In this document: one piece after another, positions 11,132-21,454 of the stretch
Layout: each line of letters begins with the position of its first letter
How positions within the stretch are numbered: the first letter of the stretch is position 1
Assembly (NCBI RefSeq): GCF_900113745.1
Contig: NZ_FOQL01000001.1
Span: 620,001 to 684,000, forward strand
Length of the DNA: 64,000 bases
Direction of reading: 5' to 3'
Source: Pseudomonas guineae
Lineage (GTDB): Bacteria; Pseudomonadota; Gammaproteobacteria; Pseudomonadales; Pseudomonadaceae
Notes under the pieces: generated by a model
Seen by the model: the letters and a program-made list of their open reading frames with translations, nothing else
The model's database searches: none
Told to the model about the DNA's origin: nothing
Translations under genes and position numbers: made by a program

Positions 11132-11281
11132 ATGGAGTTTTTTTTATTCGTCGGGATCGTAGTTTTTTTGATACTTCTGAATGTGAAACAAAAAAACCAC
11201 GTCGATCACCACTTAAAAAATCAACGAGCGCTCCCCCCAAGCAAGCAACCCCTAAGCATTCGAAGGCCAATCAAGACCTAG
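11132..11281 (+). CDS. Membrane-anchor ORF, 5' half of a frame-split gene
   Basis: The ATG at 11132 has a textbook AGGAGG 6 bases upstream (11121-11126), the best ribosome binding site in the island. The frame gives MEFFLFVGIVVFLILLNVKQ, a single TM anchor, and then runs out of frame into a stop at 11279-11281 (49 aa). The -1 frame is open from 11119 through 11919 but has no ATG until 11458. The two frames join at a seven-A run at 11190-11196. A -1 shift there would give one protein of 262 residues: an anchor, a Lys/Pro-rich linker, then a cytoplasmic domain. Confidence 0.6.
   Translation: MEFFLFVGIVVFLILLNVKQKNHVDHHLKNQRALPPSKQPLSIRRPIKT
11191..11197 (+). other. A AAA AAC slippery heptamer at a frame junction
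   Basis: In the upstream frame the codons read CAA AAA AAC, which exactly fits the X XXY YYZ pattern for -1 slippage. The next codons in the -1 frame (CCA CGT CGA) begin the Lys/Arg/Pro-rich linker of the downstream frame. It may be programmed frameshifting, a real single-base mutation, or a homopolymer sequencing error. Confidence 0.5.
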
Positions 11282-11457
11282 ACTGGCTAAACGCTAGATG
11301 GGCGGCTGCCGAGGAGGCAAAGGACAGTGGCAATTTTAGTTATTTCAAACAGTGGTACTTCCACCCGGCAACTGCTGCTCAATTAGAAAAACTGAAAGAT
11401 GAAGGTGCCAGCCTCCTTGGCGAACCCACTAAGGGACAAGCTACTGATGCGCTTGGC

Positions 11458-11919
11458 ATGTTTGAAGACGCCGACTTAAAAGATATTGAGGTTCTCCGCT
11501 TCTTTAAGAAATCAAAGCCGCGCATTTCGAATACGGAAGCAAAAGAGCTTATTCGCTTAATATTTTCAGAACCCGAAAACGCTGATTTATGGTTTAACAG
11601 ACCACCAGCCGGAATCGTGAAAATATTCTGTTCGATCTATGGCATGAAACTGCCGAAAGGCATGACCCACACGCAAGCCCAAATAAAGATAGATGACCTG
11701 ATATCAGCCGATGAAAAAATGGAATCGGTTTGGCTTGAACTGGAAGATGTCTTGGACGATCTGAATAACGTTCAATCGAGGGAAGATTACGCACTCAAAA
11801 AACCATCCACGACTCAGATAGCATCAGCAGCCAAGTCGCTTTTGCAGGGCGGTCATGACATAGACACATCATCTATCGTTGATCGCCTGATTGAGTTATA
11901 TCCAACCTTGGAGCGATAA
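11458..11919 (+). CDS. Hypothetical protein, 3' half of a frame-split gene
   Basis: A 153-residue frame starting MFEDADLKDIEVLRFF. The same frame is open upstream to 11119, and its upstream translation looks like coherent protein (WYFHPATAAQLEKLKDEGA, then LLGEPTKGQATDALG). The true product therefore probably begins at the anchor ORF at 11132. The ATAAQL...LKDEGA...PTKGQAT pattern resembles short helical DNA-binding motifs near the ends of phage and plasmid proteins, but this is a weak hint. The domain is helical and acidic. No function is assigned. It is AT-rich compared with the core genes. Confidence 0.65.
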   Translation: MFEDADLKDIEVLRFFKKSKPRISNTEAKELIRLIFSEPENADLWFNRPPAGIVKIFCSIYGMKLPKGMTHTQAQIKIDDLISADEKMESVWLELEDVLDDLNNVQSREDYALKKPSTTQIASAAKSLLQGGHDIDTSSIVDRLIELYPTLER

Positions 11920-12407
11920 CCACCTGCCCTCCCGCTTTAGGTTCTCCCGGACTGCTGCCCCATGCGGGTAATTCGAACCCCGCCCCTTCGCTTCATACGA
12001 GATTTTTAAGGTTGGTTGTTGTTTCCTATTCCGCATGCCTGGCCTGCCAAACCCCAGCAATGGCGGGGCTTTTCGGCATATTTAAAACCGGACCCGGCCA
12101 GGCAATACAACAACCCAGCCCACCAACACAACAACCAGCCAAGAACCCAAACCGGAGCCGGGAGGGGTGGGTCGAAAGCGACAACGGCCCAGCGCTCGAA
12201 CGAATGGGGGAACCTTCCACGCATTAACCGCAACAATTTTTGGCACACCGGGAGGGGGTGAGTAAAAAGTCAGGACGGCACCCGGAACCGAACGACGGGG
12301 GGAACTAATTTTACGCTTCCGCAAAATCCGTGCTTTGGGATTGTCCTACCGCGTCTGGGTTCTGGCTGCCTAACAGTTGAAGCGCGGGAGTTCATGGGGA
12401 TTTATAG
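11920..12407. other. Non-coding island segment with two tandem copies of a degenerate repeat
   Basis: About 490 bases without a convincing gene. Overlapping short frames here have no ribosome binding site and unusual composition. At 12160-12339 there are two tandem, diverged copies of a roughly 90-base unit (see repeat). A GGGTAATTCGAACCCC segment near 11966-11981 looks slightly like a T-arm but has no tRNA around it. Confidence 0.5.
12160..12339 (+). repeat. Degenerate ~90-base repeat, two tandem copies
   Basis: Copy 1 begins GGGAGGGGTGGG at 12160 and reaches CGAACGAATGGGGGAACC at 12197. Copy 2 begins GGGAGGGGGTGAG at 12250 and reaches CGAACGACGGGGGGAAC at 12289-12305, then an AAAATCCGTGCTTTGGG tail ending at 12339. 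A third copy lies at 15879-15971. Spacing between the G-rich head and the CGAACGA core is 37-41 bases in all three. Confidence 0.6.
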
Positions 12408-12671
12408 TTAACGCACATCCACTTGAAACCTTCCTGTATCCGCATTTAGTAACACATTCAAAACAACTGGACGATCACCCCATATCTCTGGGGTGGTGCC
12501 TTTGTATGTGCAGGCAACCACAGTTTCTGTAACGTATGGGTTGCCATTGCGCACAACCTCTAACTGAGCTACATCGTAGTTATTAGTTATGTCCACTATC
12601 AAATCTTTGCATACGTCATCACTTGCCAAAGTGGGTGAAGAAATTATTAGTAGTATTAAAAGTCTTTTCAT
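12408..12671 (-). CDS. Small secreted protein of unknown function
   Basis: An 87-residue protein with a clear signal peptide (MKRLLILLIISSPTLA, cleavage before SDD). The mature part is about 71 residues with two Cys (DVCKDL and VACTYKG) that could form a disulfide, plus strand-like segments ending in FQVDVR. An AGGTG lies 5 bases before the ATG. Such small periplasmic proteins occur widely in Pseudomonas with no known role. Its AT-rich codons match the rest of the island. Confidence 0.6.
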   Translation of the reverse strand: MKRLLILLIISSPTLASDDVCKDLIVDITNNYDVAQLEVVRNGNPYVTETVVACTYKGTTPEIWGDRPVVLNVLLNADTGRFQVDVR

Positions 12672-13300
12672 TTCTGCACCTGATTTTATTTATGTGATGG
12701 CGCGGGAAAACACAGTTTTTGATTGATATATATTAATTTTTAGCTATATAAATTGCTATTACTTGACCGCCCATTTGCACTCAGCTTGACCAGCTTACGG
12801 TGAGATGGCGACCGGCAGAAAAGTGCCAAAAGCAGTCATATCAATTGTGCAATATACGGAAGAAATGATACTGACCATCCCTGCCATCAGTCTTATGCTG
12901 AAACTACTTCTTGCTCGATTGGCTGGTTCTTCACACAAGCTATAGCCGGTTGTTCTATTACGCGCTTAGCACCGTTCTCTAATCGCAGGCTGACAACGTC
13001 CTACTCGAGAGAAGAGCCGAAGCCCTTCTGAGCCCACTTCAGTAACGAAGTGGGTCATCAATACCACCATAGGTATCATTGGGACTGCGACTACCAATGT
13101 CGGGGCCTGACCAGCGGCACAGTTCGTCGCCCTTGAATGACAGCGGTCGCCGTGATGTTCGAATACACTCACGCCGTCAGCTCAGTAGTCGGTTGTCTTA
13201 AAGAACTAATCTGGCAGGCATCTAATCGGAATCCCTCGACCATAAGCCGCCCAAAAGAGCGGTTTATGGTCGAGAGTTTGAAGACCTTTCCAGAAGAAGG
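12672..13300. other. Intergenic island segment without recognisable gene
   Basis: About 630 bases. The first 100 are AT-rich and may carry the promoter of the small secreted protein. The rest has only short frames (one of 68 codons at 12966-13172 on the minus strand) with no recognisable motif or ribosome binding site. The only structure seen is the hairpin at 13236-13273. Confidence 0.5.
13236..13273 (-). terminator. Hairpin after the autotransporter gene
   Basis: 15-base arms (13236-13250 with 13259-13273, one mismatch) around an 8-base loop. It lies 28 bases past the stop of the autotransporter. No clear T run follows on the minus strand, so it may be a processing or stability hairpin rather than a strong intrinsic terminator. 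Confidence 0.5.
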
Positions 13301-15028
13301 TTAGAACAACCAGTTTGCTTGTAACTGGGCAGCGTATGCTTCTAACCCACTAGCGGTAAGCCGGTCTAACTGCAGTGATACTGAACTGCCGTCACCTTGG
13401 CGTAGATCCAACGCCACACCCATCGTGTAGTTATCACGCTGTAGATCTTGACCAGGCGTAGTAAAGCTACCTCCACCACCGAGGAAGGCCGCCGTGGTGT
13501 CGATACTAGAGCTCTGCAACTGGTGACGCCAAACCGTATGCGCTGACGGTGTAAGGCTATACCCACGATCCATTGGTATGACCATCTCTAGGCGTGCACC
13601 TAACAAGCTATTACTGGTATCGCCGCTTTGTTTGTCGACATCAAGCGAGAGAGCACCAGCATCTTTCTCGGTGTAGCTGTCGATATCTAGATAGGAAAGC
13701 TCTAGGCCTGCCAACGGTGTCAGAGTGAGTTGATCAGTAAGGGCTATCGGATAGCCCGCCTCTACCTTGCCGCTCCACTGATTACCGCTGAAATCACCTT
13801 TGGCAACAGAGCCAAGGCCGGTATAGCGCTGAGTTTCGAACTCTTGACGAGCATAGGCGAGCATAGCGTCTAGATACCATGGGCCAAAATCGCGGCTGGC
13901 GTAACCCGTGAATTGATAGGTATTCAGGTCGGAGCTATCGCCGTTACGCAGATCATTTAGGCCAACGTTTGTTTTGGCATAGGTTAAAGCCCCACCCACA
14001 ATCCAATCGTTTTTCAAGCGAGTATCCGCGCCCAGGCTGAACCCAGATGTATTGGCGTCATAGCCGGAATAGCCGTCTCGAATATCCTGGTTACTGCTGG
14101 AGCCAAAAGCTTTCATCCAGAGACCGTACCGCGCTGAACCAGCTAGTTGCTCAGGATCAACATAGGCATTATTGGTGTCTGCCAGCAAAACCTCTGAGCG
14201 ATAGTCCAAGTCGGCCAAGTTCGGCGCATAACCGCGCTCTTCACGCGCGCCACTTAAACGAAGACTAATGCTATCGAGAATGCCACTGACAGCCTTGCTG
14301 GCTGTGCCGCTGATGGCGGTGCTGGTGATCGGAGCCATTCTGGCCATAGCGACTGACCGCTCTCCTGGCGACAAGGCATTGAGTGCAGAGAGCGTATCGG
14401 ATAACCCTGTTGGAATAGCGCCACTAAAAGAATCCAGATGGCTTGCCAGACCAGACGCATAACTACCGGGAATATTGCCCAAGAGCGTGGCGTTGTAGCC
14501 GCCGCCACCCAATAGCGCTGAATTTATGTTGATTGGGTTGGATGGGCCACCGCGGATAACGCTATCCAACGGCACCCAGTCGAGAGTCGGAGTACCAGCG
14601 GGGTCGAATGATTCAGGGTCGCCTAGAGGGATATACGTAAATGTGTAGGTGCCCGCTTGCAAGCCACTAAAAGTAGCACCTTGCCAAGCAGTACTGCCGC
14701 CATCTTTCGTACCGTCTAGCTGCGTCCCATCCGTGCCGAAGTAATTCTGGCCTAGGACAAGCCCATCAGGAAGAAGAGTAGATAGTAAGGTGAAGCGCTG
14801 GATAGACGAATAGCTCGCGCCGCCTTGACCAACTAACTTAACTTCACCTTCGGTGAACGTTGAGCCGTGGTAGGTGCCGAACCAGAAAGTCATGGAGCCA
14901 GCACCCGCAGAGGTGTATCCGATAGAGGCTGTGTGGGCCACACTTATACTGGAGGCCGCCATACAAATAGCCACCCCTAAGGCCCCAACTGCATGACGCG
15001 AAGTGATGCAATACATAATTTTCCCCAT
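13301..15028 (-). CDS. Autotransporter (type Va secretion) with a short passenger
   Basis: A 575-residue outer-membrane protein that should secrete its own N-terminal domain. It has an extended signal peptide (about 1-33, ending SVAHTA), a passenger of only about 250 residues beginning IGYTSAGAGSMTFWFG, then a C-terminal beta-barrel from about 300 (YGLWMKAFG...YSGYDANTSGFSLGAD) to a final LQANWLF with the terminal Phe required by BAM. AGGAG 9 bases upstream supports the start at 15028; MYCIT four residues later is possible. The passenger shows no protease triad or long beta-helix repeats. It sits inside the tRNA-Leu element, so it is probably acquired cargo. Confidence 0.88.
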   Translation of the reverse strand: MGKIMYCITSRHAVGALGVAICMAASSISVAHTASIGYTSAGAGSMTFWFGTYHGSTFTEGEVKLVGQGGASYSSIQRFTLLSTLLPDGLVLGQNYFGTDGTQLDGTKDGGSTAWQGATFSGLQAGTYTFTYIPLGDPESFDPAGTPTLDWVPLDSVIRGGPSNPININSALLGGGGYNATLLGNIPGSYASGLASHLDSFSGAIPTGLSDTLSALNALSPGERSVAMARMAPITSTAISGTASKAVSGILDSISLRLSGAREERGYAPNLADLDYRSEVLLADTNNAYVDPEQLAGSARYGLWMKAFGSSSNQDIRDGYSGYDANTSGFSLGADTRLKNDWIVGGALTYAKTNVGLNDLRNGDSSDLNTYQFTGYASRDFGPWYLDAMLAYARQEFETQRYTGLGSVAKGDFSGNQWSGKVEAGYPIALTDQLTLTPLAGLELSYLDIDSYTEKDAGALSLDVDKQSGDTSNSLLGARLEMVIPMDRGYSLTPSAHTVWRHQLQSSSIDTTAAFLGGGGSFTTPGQDLQRDNYTMGVALDLRQGDGSSVSLQLDRLTASGLEAYAAQLQANWLF

Positions 15029-15364
15029 CGGTTCTAGCTCCTGATGTGGGCTTATTTTTATGAGAATTCAATGACTTATTGAAAATAAACAGGGTCATCT
15101 ATCGAAATTTTGGATTCAAACGCCACCACAACGCTGGAACTTGGACACAATTGTACTGTCTGGCGTCATGGCCAGCCATAAAATCATTTGGATCTTCAAC
15201 GACTTCACACACGCCAAAACTCAGACAAGCTCTGTAAGGCGGGTGCTTGATCAGCTCTGCACACAGCGCAGGCAACCAATTAAATCCCAATCTCGGCTAC
15301 AAGGATGTGCAGCTCGCCATCCCGAACCGCGAAATCACCACAAATTACCTAACATTTAGATCTT
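15029..15364. other. Region upstream of the autotransporter with an unassigned frame
   Basis: It holds the leader of the autotransporter mRNA (AT-rich near 15050-15095) and a 63-codon minus-strand frame at 15099-15290 with a TTG start. The peptide contains HPPYRACLSFGVCEVVEDP, which reads like real protein and may be a gene fragment, but I do not recognise the family. No ribosome binding site is seen. Confidence 0.35.
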
Positions 15365-15543
15365 ATCGTCGCCCTGGTCGCGGGTGTTTTCACGGCCAAA
15401 GTTCTGGCTTTTAACGCGGCAAGACGGCCAGCTCTGCTGCCGGAAAACCCTGAGCCCCCACTCTATATTTATCTGCAGGATGGGGGCAGCTTGAAGTCTG
15501 GGGCGTCGTGACCGACAACCCGCACTCATTGCGCAGGCGGTAA
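15365..15543 (+). pseudogene. umuD-like remnant (3' part, frameshifted)
   Basis: Translated pieces match the C-terminal half of UmuD/RulA (the SOS mutasome peptidase). IVALVAGVFTAKVL and RRPALLPENPEPP are in one frame; LEVWGVVTDNPHSLRR, ending at TAA 15541-15543, is in another. The frame changes near 15480-15487. The N-terminal half, the Ser of the catalytic pair and an upstream LexA box are missing. It is directly followed by the umuC remnant in the normal operon order. Confidence 0.68.
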
Positions 15544-15550
15544 CGCGTAA

Positions 15551-15660
15551 ATGTCATTTGCCCTGGTCGACTGCAAAAACTTCTATGTCAGCCGTTAACG
15601 CCTATTCCGGCCCGAGTTACGCGTTCGGCCAGTGGTCGTACTGAGTAACATTGAATCGCC
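15551..15660 (+). pseudogene. umuC-like remnant (5' end only)
   Basis: From the ATG at 15551 the frame reads MSFALVDCKNFYVSR, stop, then RLFRPELRVRPVVVLSN. This is the conserved opening of UmuC/RulB (FALxDxNxFYASCExxFRPDLxxxPVVVLSNND). An in-frame TAA at 15596-15598 and loss of everything after the VVVLSN stretch show it is dead. It starts 7 bases after the umuD remnant. Y-family polymerase operons are common cargo of Pseudomonas plasmids and integrative elements. Confidence 0.72.
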
Positions 15661-15878
15661 CCTACTTTTTTATAGACACGATTGACCGGCTGCTATTGGC
15701 CGATTCCCACCGATGATGACAGGCTATTCTCGACAAAAGCTGACTGATTCTAAATTAGATAAAGCCCGGCCTAATCGCTGGGATTTTGCTTGTCTGGCGA
15801 CTGGCACCCATTGCCAATGGCCAGCCTGATCAATATTGACCATAGCTATCGCCGAACTTCACAAAACCTCACATTCGT

Positions 15879-15971
15879 GGAAGGGGGGGGGAGGCAAAAA
15901 CTAGATGCCCAATGTATGCCCGAACGACGGGGGGAACCTTTTTCTTACGTCCCCAAAATTCGTGTTTTGGG
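15879..15971 (+). repeat. Third copy of the degenerate ~90-base repeat
   Basis: A G-rich head (GGAAGGGGGGGGGAGG), then CGAACGACGGGGGGAAC at 15921-15937, identical over 17 bases to 12289-12305. The next 34 bases align without gaps to 12306-12339 and end in TTTTGGG/CTTTGGG. Confidence 0.65.
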
Positions 15972-16116
15972 CGCGGGCTTGTTTGGCTTTTGCAGGTGCC
16001 GGTGGGGCATAATTTGCCGTAATTCATGAGGCACTTTAAGTTTTAGGGCTGTTCTTAGGGATGTCACTCGAATGACCAAACCAGCAAAGCCAGCAATGGC
16101 AAAGCCTGTAGCGATC

Positions 16117-16137
16117 AGTTCGACCCCCCCCGCACCA
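16117..16137 (+). other. Possible attR: decayed copy of the tRNA-Leu 3' end
   Basis: AGTTCGACCCCCCCCGCACCA resembles the last 25 bases of tRNA-Leu (AGTTCGAGTCTCCCCC then GGGGCACCA) but has lost about four bases. It is followed after 33 bases by TTTTTTATTGCCTGTAAT, 17 of 18 identical to the sequence after tRNA-Leu. Together these mark the likely right end of the element. Confidence 0.55.
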
Positions 16138-16153
16138 TAAACTCGAAGAAAGA

Positions 16154-16180
16154 CCTTGTTGATCAAGGCCTTTTTTATTG
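16154..16180 (+). terminator. Terminator copy at the right end of the element
   Basis: CCTTG-TTGAT-CAAGG stem-loop followed by CC and a T run. By position and downstream sequence it is the probable original terminator of tRNA-Leu, displaced by the insertion. Confidence 0.6.
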
Positions 16181-16506
16181 CCTGTAATAAAGCGGTGATG
16201 CATAGGGACAGTGATGCGGAAGCGCCTTATAAACGCCCTCGACATGCACATAAGCTTGCCGCGAAAGACCCTGCCGAAGTGACCTCAGAGCAGTATTCAC
16301 GTGCCCTTACGGGCTTGGCATGTGCCTAGGCGCTGGCGTAGAGTTTACGCACGGTGCTTGGATGGGTCGCTGGAAATCGTGGCCTGTTGCAGTCGATCAT
16401 CTTGATCCGCTCCAGCCGGCTCTACCCACATTGCGCCTCGCAGCCACTATCAGCCCCTCATGCCGAGTAGCGGCTGTTATCAACTTAAGGCTCAAGGAAA
16501 TACACC

Positions 16507-16719
16507 ATGCCGAATCGGCAGAACGGTACCGTTAAATGGTTTAACGACGAGAAAGGTTTTGGTTTTATCACACCAGAAAGCGGCCCTGACCTCTGCGTGC
16601 ACTTTCGCTCGATCCAGAGCACTGGCTTCAAGAGTTTGCAAGAGGATCAGAAAGTCAGCTTTACCGCGGTGCAAGGCCAGAAAAGCATACAGGCTGACGA
16701 AGTTCAAGTTCAGGAGTAA
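16507..16719 (+). CDS. Cold-shock domain protein (CspA family), altered RNP2
   Basis: A 70-residue single OB-fold nucleic-acid chaperone. It starts [24 protein letters not shown]1 (KGFGFI) is intact near 18-23. RNP2, usually (V/L)FVHF, reads LCVHF here, so a base-stacking Phe is Cys. The rest ([31 protein letters not shown]) is ordinary. AAGGAAA precedes the ATG. The gap before it is long, in keeping with the long leaders of cold-shock genes, although part of that gap belongs to the element. Confidence 0.93.
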   Translation: MPNRQNGTVKWFNDEKGFGFITPESGPDLCVHFRSIQSTGFKSLQEDQKVSFTAVQGQKSIQADEVQVQE

Positions 16720-16826
16720 CCCTGCCGCCTTGATCAACCCCTGACGACCGCATCAGGATTTTTTATGCCCTTTGATGCCACATTGTTAGCGAACACTCCG
16801 CCAGCCGACTGAATAAAGAGCCCATC

Positions 16827-17321
16827 ATGCCAAAACACCTGCTGCGCCCTCAGGGTGACTACCCCTGCGCCGGACTGCCCCGTCGCCTCGCCGCGATATT
16901 TTATGACGCCATGCTGTGCCTCGCGCTGCTGATCGTGGTGGCCTTTATCTACAAGCTGGTCCTGATGGGTTTTTATGGCGAGGCGCAGCTCAAGCAGATG
17001 TCCGATGCCGGCGCATTGGATGGCGACCCCCTGCTCTCGACTCTGCTGCTGCTCAGTTTATTCGGCTTCTTCGCCAAGTTTTGGACCCACAGCGGCCAGA
17101 CGCTGGGTATGCAGGTCTGGGGGCTGCGCATGCAGAACCGCGACGGCTCAGCTATCACGCTGTGGCAAGCACTGTTGCGCTTCCTCGTTGCCATCGGCTC
17201 CTGGCTACTGCTCGGCCTAGGCTTTTTGTGGGTGCTTTGGGACAAGGAAAAGCGCAGCTGGCATGACATGTACTCAGACAGCCAAGTCGTCCAGCTGCCG
17301 AAGAATATTCACAAGAAGTAA
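16827..17321 (+). CDS. RDD family membrane protein
   Basis: A 164-residue inner-membrane protein. The RDD domain shows AGLPRRLAAIFYDAML (about 16-31), with the characteristic Arg and Asp, and two or three TM segments (about 28-50, 72-90, 125-143), ending in WDKEKRSWHDMYSDSQVV, the usual C-terminal signature. P. aeruginosa has a similar gene beside lptG. Some RDD proteins exchange ions, but the role here is not known. It is convergent with lptG. Confidence 0.9.
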   Translation: MPKHLLRPQGDYPCAGLPRRLAAIFYDAMLCLALLIVVAFIYKLVLMGFYGEAQLKQMSDAGALDGDPLLSTLLLLSLFGFFAKFWTHSGQTLGMQVWGLRMQNRDGSAITLWQALLRFLVAIGSWLLLGLGFLWVLWDKEKRSWHDMYSDSQVVQLPKNIHKK

Positions 17322-17406
17322 ACCGCAGTCATAAAAAATGGTTAGGAGCCATTTTTAACGTCGCGCAGCGATAGCCCGAAGTTTAGCTGCCATGGATGGC
17401 AGGCAT

Positions 17407-17449
17407 AAAAAAGCCGACATGCCCACAGTGGGTACGCCGGCTTTTTTTT
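17407..17449. terminator. Bidirectional terminator between the RDD gene and lptG
   Basis: AAAAAAGCCG and CATGCCCAC pair imperfectly with GTGGGTACGCCGGC followed by T8. Runs of A and T flank both sides, so it can serve both convergent genes. Confidence 0.82.
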
Positions 17450-17457
17450 GCGCCTGA

Positions 17458-18511
17458 TTAACCAGCGCGGCGCAGTAGAAACATCCCCGCGAGTGCGCAG
17501 ATACCTGCCGGGATCAACACCGCCAACAACGGCGAGAAACCGAACACCAGGCTCGACGGCCCGAGCAGGTCCTGGCTGATCTTGAACACGAAACCCACCA
17601 GCACGCCGGTAAACACGCGCTGGCCGAGTGTCACCGAGCGCAACGGGCCGAAGATAAAGGAAATCGCCATCAGCACCAGCGCCGCCGTCACCAATGGCTG
17701 CAGCACCTTGGTCCAGAACGACAGCCAGTACTGGCTATTATTCAGCCCCTGCTCAGCCAGGTAGTGGATATAACTCCACAGCCCGGTCATCGACAGCGCG
17801 TCAGGCGCCAGCACCACAGTGCCGAGTAACTGCGGAGTCAACTCGACATCCCAGCGCTCGCGCGCCTGCTGGATAACTTCACTGCTGCGCTCACGGAAAT
17901 TCGTGGTCGCCACGTCTTCCAGCTGCCAGTGATCACCTTGGTACTGCGCGCGCCGGGCAAAGCTTGCGGACTGCATGCGCTTCTGCTCATCGAAGCGATA
18001 GCGGGTCACACCGAGCAGCACACCATCAGGCTGCACGGCATTGATATGCACATACTCTTGCCCCTGGCGATGCCACATGCCGTGCTTGGAACTCTGCGCC
18101 TCACCGCCGCCCTGAGCCATCGCGCGACTGGCTTGTGCCTGATTCTCACTGTAGGGCGCGAGGTATTCACCAATCAAAATGCCAACCAACATCAGCACCA
18201 GCATGGGCTTCATCACCGCCCAGACAATCCGCCCAATCGACACCCCGGCGGCGCGCATGATGGTGAGCTCACTATTACTGGCCAGCGAACCCAGACCGAT
18301 CAGACAGCCGATCAGCGCCGCCATCGGCAGCATTTCATAAATACGCCGCGGCGCCGTCAGCAGCACATAGCCCAGCGCATCCAACAGGGTATAGCTGTCC
18401 TCGACATCGCCCAGCTCATCAATAAAGGCGAACAACAGGGCCAGGCCAACAATGATGCCCAACACCGCAATGATGGCGATAAACACCTGGGTACCAATAT
18501 AACGATCCAAC

Positions 18512-18519
<8 letters not shown>
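17458..18519 (-). CDS. lptG: LPS export permease LptG
   Basis: One of two membrane subunits of the LptB2FG transporter that extracts LPS from the inner membrane. I chose the GTG at 18519 (353 residues, VVKLDRYIG), which overlaps the lptF stop by 8 bases and has GGAGG 6 bases upstream. A frame start at 18540 adds seven residues unlike the family. Six TM segments (three at each end) flank a periplasmic jellyroll (about 130-260). The coupling region SNSELTIMRAAGVS near 83-96 contacts LptB. The C-terminus is basic (LLRRAG). Confidence 0.95.
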
Positions 18520-21267
<2,748 letters not shown>

Positions 21268-21454
21268 GAATCCCCACAGTAACTGCTGCACAGCGGCGCT
21301 ACCTTTAGCGCCGCATCTCGCGCCAGCTTTGTAACCGCCCAAAGCCAATCCAAAGCCCTAGGCGCACTGTAGGTGCGGTCTTCTCCGCGATTGGCTGGTA
21401 AGCTGCCCGCCTTTCAGCAAGCCGCTCCTGCAACCAACGCCCAAGCGTGCCGCC

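Larger units (their letters stand above)
15661..16506. other. Right end of the element and cold-shock leader; no gene seen
   Basis: About 850 bases with no convincing gene. It holds the third copy of the degenerate repeat (15879-15971), the second TTTTAGGG-CTGTTC-TTAGGG motif (about 16041-16060), the decayed tRNA-end copy (16117-16137), a terminator (16154-16180), and then about 300 bases before the cold-shock gene that may be its long leader. Confidence 0.55.

Noticed and set aside
11966..11990. T-arm-like GGGTAATTCGAACCCCGC
   Set aside because: No acceptor stem, anticodon arm or CCA can be found around it, so it is not a tRNA gene; it might be a chance match.
12012..12324. Several overlapping frames of 64-81 codons on both strands
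   Set aside because: They fall within the degenerate repeat, lack ribosome binding sites, and overlap each other in different frames.
12966..13172. A 68-codon minus-strand frame
   Set aside because: No ribosome binding site and no recognisable motif; composition is not better than chance.
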